DNA of 64,000 bases. It comes from Candidatus Rifleibacteriota bacterium. GTDB taxonomy: Bacteria > Muiribacteriota > Ozemobacteria > Ozemobacterales > Ozemobacteraceae. The stretch covers positions 1 through 64,000 of the forward strand of contig JAAYNI010000003.1 of assembly GCA_012520995.1 (NCBI GenBank), in the 5' to 3' direction. Each line of letters begins with the position of its first letter. Positions within the stretch are counted from its first letter, which is position 1. This document shows positions 8,401 through 18,200 of this stretch, in pieces. The notes below the pieces were generated by a model. It was given only the letters and a program-made list of their open reading frames with translations. It was not told the DNA's origin and did not search any database. The position numbers were made by a program, and so were the translations under genes.

Positions 8401-10053
8401 ATAGCTGTGAAATATTTGGATGCTAATAATATAGAGCATACTATGGAAAACCTTTCAAGGACTTTCAATAATAACAAGACATCTCTGACTATTGAGTTAC
8501 CTGTCGGAACATTATGGAAAAATAGCACTGAATATACGGTCACAATACCGGATACTGTCAGAACACAAGCTGGTATGGGCGTTGTAGAAAAGAGCTTTTC
8601 TTTCACAGTGACAGGGCCTTTGACGGTTGCTTGCGGTAATGTTAATCCTGCAAATGACGAGCCATTTGTTCTGAATTTCAGTTCTGTTCCTGATCGGGCA
8701 TCATTGAATTTAAAAAATGTTACTCTCAAGCAAGGTGATGATGAACTGATACTTGGCGATGACTATGATTTCACGCTCTCAGATAAAACACTTTCTATTG
8801 CTCCTTTGCCTAGTGGCTCATTCTGGAAGTGTGGAGAAACTTATAGTGTAACCCTTGGAACAGAAATAAAAGACAAAACTGGAAACGCGATGGCAAAGGA
8901 TGTTACATTCTCCTTTGTTGTGACTATGTTCGGAGGCGGAAGCGGCAGCATTACTGATCCTTATATTGTCAGAAATGTTTATCATATTGATAATATACGC
9001 GCTGGTTATCTTGACAAACACTACAAGCAGACTGCGAATATAGATTTGAGCACACACCTCGCCGAATATTATCAAGATGATGGCTGGCTCCCAATAGGCG
9101 ATGATAAAACTCCCTTCAGCGGTTCTTATAACGGCCTTAACCGTTCTGTGACAGGTCTCTGGATAAAGAGAAAATCAGACTCTTATGTCGGTTTGTTCGG
9201 AAAGATCTATGAGGGCGCTGTGGAGAATCTGAATGTCGTGATTCCATCTGGCGCAGAGATCTTGGGATATTCGAATGTTGGCGGTATAGCTGGTCTTTTG
9301 GTCGGAGAACGTGCTAAAGGAAAAATAGCGAATTGTACTGTTTCTGGCAAAGTCAGTGCTATTGGCACTATGGTAGGCGGTATTGTCGGAGAGCTTGGAG
9401 AATATAACAAAATAGATCTTTGCAGTTTCTCTGCTGGAAAAATAGAAGGAAATGCTTCTGTAGGCGGAATTGCAGGAATTATTCGTGCTAAGGCGAATGT
9501 CTCAAACTGCAATGTCATTCAGGATACACAGGTCATAGGCCGAGGAGATTCTGTAGGCGGTATTGTGGGTTGTGCAAACATAATGTCTCCTGTTGATCCT
9601 GGCAATCCTTCAAAGATTCTTGGCTGCAGCTTTAATGGCTATGTCATTAACTTGGCCGAGGTGCCTCCCACAGGTTCTTCGTCAGCAGCAGGCACTGGCG
9701 GTATAGTCGGGAACTGCTCAACAGACTTTGACATAGAAAACTGTACGGTTCAAGGCGCAATCAAAGCTGAAAATGTTTGTGAGGTTGGCGGTATTGTAGG
9801 ACACAGTGAAGCTGCTTTGATTTTCAATTGCTCTTTTAACAGTGCTGAACCTATAGGTATTGTAGGTGATGACATGGTCGGCGGAATAGCTGGATGGTCT
9901 GAGTTTATAGCTGCTCCGGCATCACAGGAAATAAAAGACTGCGGCGGCACTGCTAATATACTAGGAAAGACTAATGTGAATCCTATTGTCGGATATGGAA
10001 AGCCAACTTTGAACAATACTCCAAACTCCGGCAACTTTAAAGTTAACCCATAA
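5407..10053 (+). CDS. Giant surface lipoprotein with Ig-like repeats and a GLUG-type C-terminus
   Basis: A 1548-residue predicted lipoprotein. The signal peptide ends in a lipobox (LSGC, Cys22). After about 300 unassigned residues come seven clear repeats of roughly 95-105 residues. Each opens like PYVVSTVPADDAIDV, continues with KITFSE and ends with an FSF motif. They resemble bacterial Ig-like Big_5 (SbsA-type) domains. An eighth repeat is degenerate. The last 350 residues contain GLUG-like units (VGGIAG, VGGIVG) seen in surface and adhesin proteins. The ATG at 5407 was chosen over an upstream TTG because it follows AGGGAG and begins the signal peptide. Repeats share long DNA identity, including 53 bp at 7498-7550 and 7804-7856, so repeat number may vary. 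A surface adhesion role is inferred. Confidence 0.85.
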   Translation: MRKIFALIFCAVLTTLLVLSGCGGSKSYDNVNAFSSRSDTKNYAKEDDVSLKFGDATLNIPSNTAKSNFTLKITEIPATVLPEEKKEELRQEYGIPPKYDIASSLYDVNITYSSASKRFSTRFSTADDITGKAELIINFIAYAGKKYVVMFVSKDRSAKLFTPLYDIGVGPVTVRLETNNLSGVYIILALPDDFDEAAITGFNIQSDKLILVAPASEPKFLSDLTITSILESSKPSDFASPILKIKSSEPFDLGAGLIGSLEDGYYKAEAHFPNEVNITAEIAARIFTIPMRDVLYNPEKHPPQLFVWAETPDADGIYRSSDILSIGFGREPRLVSFQPAEGAQDVPVNTPIKITFSESMDESCTKQIIVKDDEGEVAELARALSSDKKVLTVQPPATLWKSSTAYTVIVPDTVKTVVGAGVASETFSFTTAEKPYVVSTVPADDAIDVTVHSLLKITFSEAMDLSCAKQIIVKDGENKLVDLAGSFSSDNTVLTIQPPATLWKNDTTYTVIISEEMKNVSGASVVPATFSFTVISAFKPYVASTVPADDDKDVESNSPIKIIFSEPIDSSCSSLITVKCGNDTVESLAKSFSNDNKVLTIQPPSTFWESGATYTVTVPNEVKNLSGANIAPLTFSFTIMSDLKPCVVSTVPAEDSIDVAVNTSLKITFSEPMDPACANMIVVKCGDNTIENLEGTFSSDNTVLTIEPPATLWKNSTAYAVTVPDTVKTLSGMFVIRKNFSFVTARQPYVISHIPADDGNVGVNTSIKITFSEPMDASCANLITVKCGDDTVEPLVKSFSSDNTVLTIEPPATLWKNAASYLVSVPKKMKSLSGANVVPATFFFTVKLALDNYLDSVTPLDGASAVPINTPIKISFLEPIDPSCENLVLVKELAKEGEDEVILENLVRSFSSDNKVLTIQPPAALWKSGTPYTVTVPDTVKTISGMALVAKTFSFVTVLKPYVVSHEPADGKENVAVNAPIKITFSEAINDSSANVNLIAVKYLDANNIEHTMENLSRTFNNNKTSLTIELPVGTLWKNSTEYTVTIPDTVRTQAGMGVVEKSFSFTVTGPLTVACGNVNPANDEPFVLNFSSVPDRASLNLKNVTLKQGDDELILGDDYDFTLSDKTLSIAPLPSGSFWKCGETYSVTLGTEIKDKTGNAMAKDVTFSFVVTMFGGGSGSITDPYIVRNVYHIDNIRAGYLDKHYKQTANIDLSTHLAEYYQDDGWLPIGDDKTPFSGSYNGLNRSVTGLWIKRKSDSYVGLFGKIYEGAVENLNVVIPSGAEILGYSNVGGIAGLLVGERAKGKIANCTVSGKVSAIGTMVGGIVGELGEYNKIDLCSFSAGKIEGNASVGGIAGIIRAKANVSNCNVIQDTQVIGRGDSVGGIVGCANIMSPVDPGNPSKILGCSFNGYVINLAEVPPTGSSSAAGTGGIVGNCSTDFDIENCTVQGAIKAENVCEVGGIVGHSEAALIFNCSFNSAEPIGIVGDDMVGGIAGWSEFIAAPASQEIKDCGGTANILGKTNVNPIVGYGKPTLNNTPNSGNFKVNP

Positions 10054-10079
10054 GCTTATTTACTGGCTTATCTGCAATA

Positions 10080-10110
10080 GAGCTTCAGAGGAAAGTTTCT
10101 TCTGAAGCTC
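10080..10110 (+). other. Strong hairpin behind the lipoprotein gene
   Basis: A perfect 10-bp stem (arm GAGCTTCAGA, 10080-10089 with 10101-10110) lies 27 bases past the stop. No T-run follows, so it is a terminator candidate only if factor-assisted. It may otherwise protect the 3' end of the mRNA. Confidence 0.5.
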
Positions 10111-10155
10111 ATTGCATACTATACGTCTATTCATTTCTAATTATCAGCTTTTACT

Positions 10156-10184
10156 TGTTGTACGGGTAAAAATAAGCTACAATA
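10156..10184 (+). promoter_or_regulatory. Probable promoter of the FecR/OMP/cyclase cluster
   Basis: TTGTTG (10156-10161), 17 bases, then TACAAT (10179-10184). It is about 58 bases upstream of the GTG start at 10242. Confidence 0.5.
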
Positions 10185-10241
10185 ATCCCCCTATATAGAA
10201 AAACACGGAAAATAAAAACGGCCATGTTTTGGAGGCTTTGA

Positions 10242-13094
10242 GTGAAGTATCGCAGACTTATAACCCTTTTGCTTGGTTCTCTATTATTTTTATGCAATAT
10301 TCAAGCTTTCGCAAGAACTGATTCCGGTGCCAGATTCGCCAATCTGTATGGCGAAGTTAACGTGCGCCCTGATGATGAATCAGACGGAGCTTATGAATAT
10401 GCTGAAGAAGATACGATTCTTTATGTGAACGATCGAATCAGAACCGGTACAAATTCGGGAGCGGCGATAAACCTTAGAGATGCCACTTTGACTATTATGA
10501 AACCTGAGAGCATTCTTGTATTGAAAGAAGCTTCTCCCTCCAAGATGGCTTATAATGTTGCTGGAGGCAAGGTTTGGTTCAACTTTAAGAAAATAATGAC
10601 TGAAGGCGCAGTGACTGTGGAAACCAGCAATGCGGTTGCAGGTATTGAAGGTACAACTTGTCTTGTCGAAGAGGATACAGAAAGAGGTTTGAGCAAATTC
10701 AGTTTGCTTAAAGGAAAGCTCAGAGTCAGAAACAAATATACTGACGAGTTTTACACCTTGAATGCAGGTGAAATGCTTTCGATCAGTAACAGAGGCGGAG
10801 CGAGAAAAGGCGCTGTTACAACCAGTATGCTTGCCAGGGAATTAGCCTCTGATTTTTCAGAAACCATAAAGCGTTCAAAGAATCAAGAGGCTCTTACAGA
10901 AGGATTGATCGAAGTCTATACAACAGATTTGGAGGAAACTTCGGCTTCTTTCAAGAAACGCCTTGAAGAGCTTAAGTCCAACAGAAGCAGGGAAGACTGC
11001 TCTAAGCTTTTGCAAGATATAAGAAGATACAGCGGTGTTTTCTTTGAAGCTGATGCGCTGGTAACCACTGTTAAAAAAGATTATCCTTCGCTTGCGAAAT
11101 CACCTGCTTTCTCAAAATTTATAGAAGTTTTGCAAAATACAAGAACATTGTATGCCAATCTTTTGAGGGAAGCCGAAGATCTGATGAAAATATCCGCTGA
11201 TACAGCTCCTGTTGGAAGCGGTAAATCGGCCGAATCGGAAAAAACTGAAGAAAAATCTAAAGCTGACAAAAAAACAGAAAAAAAGAAAACTCAGAGCCAT
11301 TTAGGCAGTGCTATGAGTCCTAGAGATGCTGCAATTCTTGAAGAGGCTCAGAGAAATCTTTTGGATAGTCTTATAAAGGTTCGTGATCTGGAGCATGATG
11401 CTGCTCAAGTTAGGAGTCAAAAATGGTTTAAAGCTGCGGCGACTACCTGTACAAGAGAATTGGAACGGCTTCAATCAGTTAAAGAATCTCTGTCGCTCAT
11501 TTCTTCAGACAGAAGAAGTTATATCAGGATAAGAGATACAGAGCTCAAAATAGATGATGCCATGAGACTTATAGGAATGAAAATTCAAGATTATACAGTC
11601 TATCAAATACCTAGTGAATACTTGGATTTGATGCGCGATTTGGAGCAACAGATAAGCAATTTCGCTAATACCTCTTCTTATGGCGGTGCAGCTACACCAT
11701 CTCCTTCTATGAGGCCTTCAACTCATATGAGTCCAATCAGATTGCAGGCATCGGCAGCTTCTGCGCCTAATCTTTCAGATCTTACAAACCTTTATCGCAA
11801 AGCGGAAAATGTCTATAAAACAGTTGAAAGAGCTTCTGCAAACGACAAATATACAACTCTTGAGAAACGCCAGTTTACTCAGAATTGGCAGAGCGCGCAG
11901 AGCCTTTATAATGCAATAGCTTCTTACAAACGAACAGATCCCGATTTTGCGCAAAAATTTTATCAGGGCTATACAGGCGGAGAACGTTTGCAAGCGGAAA
12001 TCGATAAGCGTGAGCGTTCAATAGCTAACTCTCTGGGTATGTCGATATCTCAAGGTCAAAATACTATTGACGATAGAATTGATGAAATAAATCAAGAGCT
12101 TGCTGATAAGAGAAGCGAAGCTCAAAGTCTGAAATCAGGCATAAGCCAGCAAGAAGCAGCAGTTGCAGCTGCACAAGCAGAATTAGATAGCTTGCTTGCT
12201 TCTTTGAACGCATCGGAAGAACAAGTGGCACTTAAACGAAATGAATGGCTGCAAGCTCAGCAGGCTCTTGCAAGATTACAGGCAGCCCTTGCCGATATTC
12301 TTGCGGAAGCGCAGAACATTCAAAATGAGATAGACCGTCTGGATGAGCAAAGAAATGGTTTGTATAGTGCTTTGCGGGATGCTGAAAGCCAAAAAGCAAA
12401 TTTGCAAAATGAAATTGATAATTTGAATAGTCGATTATCTGGTTTTTACAATGACCTTAATGAGTCTAATGGAGACTTAAGAGGTGTTAACAGCCTATTG
12501 GCTCAAAAGACAGCGGAAAAGCAAGCCATAGAAGCTCTATTGGCTGAAATCAATGCGAATGCTAATGTCCCGGGACAAAGTTATAGTCAGTTTGATGATG
12601 ATGATATAGACGAATTGGAAGCTCAAATACAGAGTTTGCAGAATGAAATAGGAGGTTTGCTTGTCCAAAAGAATGATATTAATTCTGCTATCACTTCAAC
12701 GAACAATAAGATCAGCAATTTGCAGGGAGAAAAGCATGGGAAGGAATCAGCAAGAGATGCATTTGCTGAGAGTATATATGGAACAAGTCAGGAGATAGCA
12801 AGCCTTGACGGCGATATTGATAGACGGAATAAACTTCTGGAAGATGCAGAATCTGCTCTGGCTCGCCTTGAAGGTTTTTATGATGAACAAAATAGTGTCG
12901 TGACAGGTTATAAAGAAGCTTTGGATGACGCAGAGGCTGAAAGAGATGAGGTCAGGGGAAATGTAAATCTTGCTGAATCAGATTTGTCTGAACAGGAAAC
13001 TGCTCTTGAAGAGGAAAAAGGTCTTTTAGATGCTGCAAACAAAGCCTTGGAACAGCTTGAAGCTGAAAAAGAATTCTTGGAAAACGATGAGTAA
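10242..13094 (+). CDS. Exported FecR-domain protein with a long coiled coil
   Basis: A 950-residue exported protein. The signal peptide spans about residues 1-25. A FecR-type domain follows (about 30-180; GTNSGAAINLRD, AGGKVWFNF, NAVAGIEGT, LNAGEMLSI are typical). The next region is helical, with a Lys/Glu-rich linker near 325-350 and a Ser/Pro linker near 485-510. From about residue 580 to the end the sequence is continuous Gln/Glu/Ala-rich coiled coil. The GTG start has GGAGG six bases upstream. Standalone periplasmic FecR domains usually bind envelope components rather than act as the FecA/FecI regulator. The next gene starts 5 bases after the stop and an adenylate cyclase follows, suggesting one envelope complex or signalling unit. 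The exact role is unknown. Confidence 0.8.
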   Translation: MKYRRLITLLLGSLLFLCNIQAFARTDSGARFANLYGEVNVRPDDESDGAYEYAEEDTILYVNDRIRTGTNSGAAINLRDATLTIMKPESILVLKEASPSKMAYNVAGGKVWFNFKKIMTEGAVTVETSNAVAGIEGTTCLVEEDTERGLSKFSLLKGKLRVRNKYTDEFYTLNAGEMLSISNRGGARKGAVTTSMLARELASDFSETIKRSKNQEALTEGLIEVYTTDLEETSASFKKRLEELKSNRSREDCSKLLQDIRRYSGVFFEADALVTTVKKDYPSLAKSPAFSKFIEVLQNTRTLYANLLREAEDLMKISADTAPVGSGKSAESEKTEEKSKADKKTEKKKTQSHLGSAMSPRDAAILEEAQRNLLDSLIKVRDLEHDAAQVRSQKWFKAAATTCTRELERLQSVKESLSLISSDRRSYIRIRDTELKIDDAMRLIGMKIQDYTVYQIPSEYLDLMRDLEQQISNFANTSSYGGAATPSPSMRPSTHMSPIRLQASAASAPNLSDLTNLYRKAENVYKTVERASANDKYTTLEKRQFTQNWQSAQSLYNAIASYKRTDPDFAQKFYQGYTGGERLQAEIDKRERSIANSLGMSISQGQNTIDDRIDEINQELADKRSEAQSLKSGISQQEAAVAAAQAELDSLLASLNASEEQVALKRNEWLQAQQALARLQAALADILAEAQNIQNEIDRLDEQRNGLYSALRDAESQKANLQNEIDNLNSRLSGFYNDLNESNGDLRGVNSLLAQKTAEKQAIEALLAEINANANVPGQSYSQFDDDDIDELEAQIQSLQNEIGGLLVQKNDINSAITSTNNKISNLQGEKHGKESARDAFAESIYGTSQEIASLDGDIDRRNKLLEDAESALARLEGFYDEQNSVVTGYKEALDDAEAERDEVRGNVNLAESDLSEQETALEEEKGLLDAANKALEQLEAEKEFLENDE

Positions 13095-13099
13095 ATCTT

Positions 13100-15223
13100 A
13101 TGAGCTTAAATAAACTTATTTCTTTCAGACTTGTTCTTCTTGCTTTCTTGGCGCTTGGCTTAGCGTTTGCTTCAATACAGGAGGCAGCGGCACTGTCTGC
13201 AGCTTCTTCTGCAACATTGCAAGCTTTTAGACGCTATGAAAAGACCTTTTTGCAGGCTGAAAGTGAGCTTAGGAAACTTCAACAAGATCTTACGGCGGCT
13301 CTCACTGCAGGCGATGCTTCCACAACTCAAGAACTCTTGGGTAAGGCTTCCCAAAAAATGCAATTGCTGGCAAGAGGATATTCCGATATGGAAAATCTTT
13401 ATTATTCCACTCTTGCAAGCAATAAACCTGATGGAAGTCAGCTTCATGCAGGTTTTATGAAAATATATGATGCTTATCATAAAGCTTTTATGTTTCATAA
13501 ACACAATATAGAGAGCTTGCCCGAGCAATTTGCTGCTAATCAGCATAAAACTGAGGAAAAGCTTGCTGCTTTGCCTTCAGCAACGCAGTTGCCAAAAAAA
13601 CAGGCAGAACTGCCTGTTGCTTTGTCAGAAACCAAAGAGCTTGTTGAAACAGGGGACTATGAAGGCGCATCTTATACTCCCAGTGAATTGGAATTGCAGA
13701 TTGATACTTTGCTTAAGTCTTTGTCCAGCAAAAGAGCTTCCTTTACAGAAACGGCAACTGCAAAGGGAGCCGCTTTAAAGATTAAAGGTTCGTTGATGCT
13801 CAAATATTCTGAGATCAAGGAGACTATAACTGAACAGAATACAGTTGTTCCTGTTGTTACGGCTAAGAGTACTCTTTATGACAAATTGAGCCAAGCAAAG
13901 CTTTTTGCTGTTTATAATTTCAACAGCGGCAGTTTTACTCTTCAGGAAGATTATCAGGCTAGACAGAGAAACGAAAAGATTCATGAGCATTTCTTGACAT
14001 TGGCTTATAACAAGAAAATGACCAGCAATGTTACTCTGGTTTTACGAGACAAGCTCAGATTGGCTGATTATCCGGATGAAACTTACAAAAACTTCAAAGA
14101 CAATACAGCAGAGATTGTTTTAGACAACCAGCGGGGCAACAATAACTTTTCTTATTCAGCAGGCCTTGTTAACAGGCGTTATAAAGATATATCCTACTCA
14201 GATTTTGATCAGATACTGATGAATTTCCAGCAAAGCTCCTATAATGAAGGAAAAACCTTTTATCTGGATTATGCTGGCGAGCTTACATCCTATAAGAGCT
14301 TTTCTGATCTTGACTATGACAGTCATAGCCTCTACGCGGAATATAGCTCCGATTTTACGGGAAATAACAGCACTCTGCAGTTTTCTGATTCTTTCATGTA
14401 TTTTAATTACATTTCGCCTGATTTGATTTTCTATAGAGATGATTATATAGATAATACAGCTCGTGTTTCATATTCTTTGCCAATCAACTCCAAAGCTGAC
14501 TATACTATTGAAACAATTCATAACAAAAGAAAGTATGACAAAGACCATTTGAGAGGTTATCAGGAACTGGACTTTTTTAATCAGGTGATCTATGAATTCT
14601 CTCCGAAAGAAAGGGTGACACTTAGCTTCAGATATATTGATAATGATGAGAACATTAAGAAAATGTCTCATGAAAACTATGTGTACACAGGTTCATATAG
14701 ACGCAGACTCTCTGAGCAGGTGATCTTCAATTTCGACAAAATTTATCGCAAAAGAGATGGAAACAATTCTATAGTAGGCAAAACGATGGATTTTGACGAA
14801 AATCAATATAATACCGCAATAACTGTCAAAGCCAGACAGCATTGGATGTTCAGTTTGAAAAATGTCTATCTGGAACGCCTTTATGATTTGCCTTGGTATC
14901 CGGACTACAGATATAATCATTTCTCGGCTGAGGCCAGATATATGCCTCCTGGAAATGAAATGTTTACTATTGCTGTCGGGAACCGCCATTTTTCTTTCAG
15001 AAATTATAATCAGGCTCGCAAGCCATGGGAAACAAGGCATCAGCCTGTTGGCGAGATGATTTATACCAAGAGACTCAAAAAAGATTTAGACTTCAATCTG
15101 ACTCTTTCTTATGAGAAGACTTGGCAGCAGACTTACGATATAGTGACACAAGAACTCCTTTATGACTTCAGCAAACCTCGTACAGACCGAGAAATAGTGC
15201 TTTCACTTAATCTCGACTTCTGA
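13100..15223 (+). CDS. Predicted outer-membrane beta-barrel protein
   Basis: A 707-residue exported protein. The signal peptide is about residues 1-31. Residues 32-230 are helical and charged. From about 250 to the end the sequence alternates polar and aromatic residues, rich in Tyr, Phe, Asn and Asp, as in amphipathic beta strands. It ends with LSLNLDF, the C-terminal Phe that the BAM machinery recognises on outer-membrane barrels. It starts 5 bases behind the FecR-domain gene and must be co-transcribed. I recognise no named family. Secretion channel, porin or sensor partner of the FecR protein are all possible. The barrel call rests on sequence pattern only. Confidence 0.7.
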   Translation: MSLNKLISFRLVLLAFLALGLAFASIQEAAALSAASSATLQAFRRYEKTFLQAESELRKLQQDLTAALTAGDASTTQELLGKASQKMQLLARGYSDMENLYYSTLASNKPDGSQLHAGFMKIYDAYHKAFMFHKHNIESLPEQFAANQHKTEEKLAALPSATQLPKKQAELPVALSETKELVETGDYEGASYTPSELELQIDTLLKSLSSKRASFTETATAKGAALKIKGSLMLKYSEIKETITEQNTVVPVVTAKSTLYDKLSQAKLFAVYNFNSGSFTLQEDYQARQRNEKIHEHFLTLAYNKKMTSNVTLVLRDKLRLADYPDETYKNFKDNTAEIVLDNQRGNNNFSYSAGLVNRRYKDISYSDFDQILMNFQQSSYNEGKTFYLDYAGELTSYKSFSDLDYDSHSLYAEYSSDFTGNNSTLQFSDSFMYFNYISPDLIFYRDDYIDNTARVSYSLPINSKADYTIETIHNKRKYDKDHLRGYQELDFFNQVIYEFSPKERVTLSFRYIDNDENIKKMSHENYVYTGSYRRRLSEQVIFNFDKIYRKRDGNNSIVGKTMDFDENQYNTAITVKARQHWMFSLKNVYLERLYDLPWYPDYRYNHFSAEARYMPPGNEMFTIAVGNRHFSFRNYNQARKPWETRHQPVGEMIYTKRLKKDLDFNLTLSYEKTWQQTYDIVTQELLYDFSKPRTDREIVLSLNLDF

Positions 15224-15261
15224 GAACGAGAGCTTTTTAAGCTTTAAACTTCTCGTCAGGA

Positions 15262-18200
15262 ATGGAGAAAAACTCGAAAAGCGAAAGAGGCAGTTATTTA
15301 GCAAGAACCTTGGCTATAGCCTTGGTTCTTTTTACCGTTGTTCACATGCTTTTGGCGACTGGAGTTTTTGTTCCTTCAGAGACCTATATACAGTCTTTGA
15401 TTTACCAGATGGGGCATAATCCTAAGGCTTTGCTGAAAAAGAAAAATGCCAAATATACTCAGAGAGTTTACTTGGCGAAGAAGGATCAGACGACTACCCA
15501 TCTGATCAGAAAAGACCCTAAAAGGGAAGATTTTGCTTCTATAATAGAGTTCTTGTCCTCTAAGCATGAGGTTAAACGTCCTTTTGCGCCTAGATCTAGA
15601 AACTATGAGATTTTTAGGCTGGATTTCGGATATTTTCCTAACATCAAAAACTTTTTGCCAATCAGAACCTCTTTTACTGAATGGGCTTATGGTAATCATT
15701 CGATACCCGAGGATCTGCTTCAAGAAGCTAAAAACACTTCTTCAAAAGACAAACTTACAGAACTTTTAGCTTCTACAGATTATAGAAGTGAAGCCTCAAA
15801 AATTTATTCACAGCAATTTTCAGCACAACCTTCAAGTCGCGGTATAACTTCAATTGTAAGATTAGAAGAGTATATTTTCCCTCCGCGCGGGAAGAATATT
15901 TTCAAGGTTTTGGCAGGCGTTTCTGAAGATCCCATGATGCCTTTTTTGCTTTTTGGCAAAAGGGATAAGGCCTTTTGGGATAACTTTGAAAATGATTATG
16001 CCGAAGCTCTTGCAGAGCCAACATTCAGGCAAGATAAACTGTATGAGAATCCTTATAAACTGTTTTATGTCTGGGAGAATATTTTTGCGAATCTGCTGAC
16101 ATCAACATTTTCTTTAGAGGTGAAATTTTTTCCGACTATAGAAAAGCCTTGCGGATATGATGAGCCTGATTCAGAACAAAAGTCCTTTGTATCTATTTCC
16201 CTCAAACTGCATACCAAAGGTTTGGCGCCTACATACACAGTAGAGCCGGCATCGGCAGTTGCAGTTGACTTCGTTCTTACAGGCAGGCTAAGGCCTGAAA
16301 CAGACGAAAGGCTTGCAGCTGTCTTAGAAAACTCTTCTATTCCGATAGTCTTGGCGGAATTTCTCAGGAAAGAAGAGTCAGCTTCCCAACTTCCAATGGA
16401 TATTCCTGAGGCCCCCAGAATACATGAAGAGGGTGAAAAAGGGATTGTGACAATAAAACAGGAGTTGAGAGAAAGCGCTCAGACTGTCTATGTCACAGCA
16501 AAGCCTGATCCCATGTTTACAGAAGGTTCAAATATTTCGAGAGCTTTGATTAATATTAAGGTTTCGAGCAACGGTTTGGTAGACTCTATGCCCTTGTTCG
16601 GTTATGACCATGGCGAGGATGTTTTGAAGCCTTCATTTGCCTTGCTTACAGCAGTTTTGGCTAAAGACAGGATTGATGCTACGGGCGGAACATATGAACA
16701 GGCAATGTATGAAGAGCTGGCTAAACACAAAGATAACGTTAAAAATGGAATATATCCGAAAAGGCTTGTTATCAATGATATCGATTTGCCATTGGATAAT
16801 AATGGCGGTCTTCAAATTTATTATTTGGGAACCACTGTCAGCGACAAAAACGGAAATCCGCCCGCTTTCATGTCTTACTCCTTTTATGAGCTTTATGAAG
16901 AAAACTTGGCGAACAAGTATCTGAATCTCTATCCTGAATCTTCTCTTTTGAAACCTGATACGCAAAATGCTCACAGAAGATCTTTGGGTATTTCTTCTGG
17001 CAATAAAGCGGGCAAAATTATTATGATGGGCACCATGAAGCTGACGGACATGGACTTTTATCATACGCCTTTTACTTACAGCACTCCTTTTACAAAACAG
17101 TCTGAAAAAATGGCTGGTATAGAAATTCAAGCCAATGCTGTGGCTAATATTCTTGACGGTCTATATCTTAAACCAGCTGATCTGCGTATGTCGGCTGCGG
17201 TTTTGTTAGGTGCAGGGCTTTTTCTTGCAGTTTTGCTTTCTTATTGCCCGCCTGTTTATGCCGTATTTCCAATGTTTGCAGCTATAGCGGCTGTGTTTTA
17301 CAGTTCTTATTATTCATTTCATCATCTTCACCAGCCTTTGCACATAGCTCATATATTAGTGGCTATGCTGGCAGTTTGGGCGGCTACTCTTATCAGACAT
17401 TATGTTTGGCAACGAAGAAAAACTGCATCTGTTAAAAATATGTTCTCTAAATTTGTTTCAGCGGATGTAGTCAAATACATGGTCGAGCACCCTGATTTAG
17501 TCAAACCTGGCGGAGAAAAGGCAGAACTCACTATTTTCTTCTCTGACTTGGCTGGTTTCACGACAATTTCAGAAAAAATGCAACCAGAAGCCTTAGTAGA
17601 GCTTTTGAACGAATATTTGGCAGCTATGACGGACATTCTCTTTAAATACGGCGGAACTCTTGACAAATTTATAGGAGATGCAGTTATGGCTTTCTGGAAT
17701 TATCCAAAGCAGGATGAGAATCATGCACTTCATGCTTGTTTATGTGCCTTGGAAATGCAGGAGAAAATCAGAGAACTCCAAATAGGGTGGAAGGATAGAG
17801 GATTGCCGATTTTATCAGCAAGAGCAGGTTTGAATACAGCGGAAGTAGCAGTTGGCTATATGGGAAGCGAAAGGTCTCAGATGAACTTCACCTGCATAGG
17901 AGACGGTGTCAACCTGGCTTCACGAATGGAGGGAGCCAACAAAGAATACGGTACTCAGCTGATGATCAGTGAGGCTCTGTTAAAGAGAGTTAAAGATGAC
18001 AGGCTTACTGTGCGCTTTTTAGATTTGCTTACTTTGAAAGGAAAAGCGAAACCTGTCAAGGTTTATGAACTTATTTGCAGAGCCGAAGCTTGTACTACTG
18101 CTTTGAAGGAGAAAATCGAAAAGTATGAGAAGGCTCATAAGCTTCATTTGGAACGCAAGTTTGATGAGGCTATAGAGTTGTTTGAAGAGATTTTAAAAGA

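Noticed and set aside
7209-9518. Several minus-strand frames of 60-140 codons within the Ig-repeat gene
   Set aside because: They look alike because the plus-strand repeats are alike, not because they are genes; no ribosome sites.
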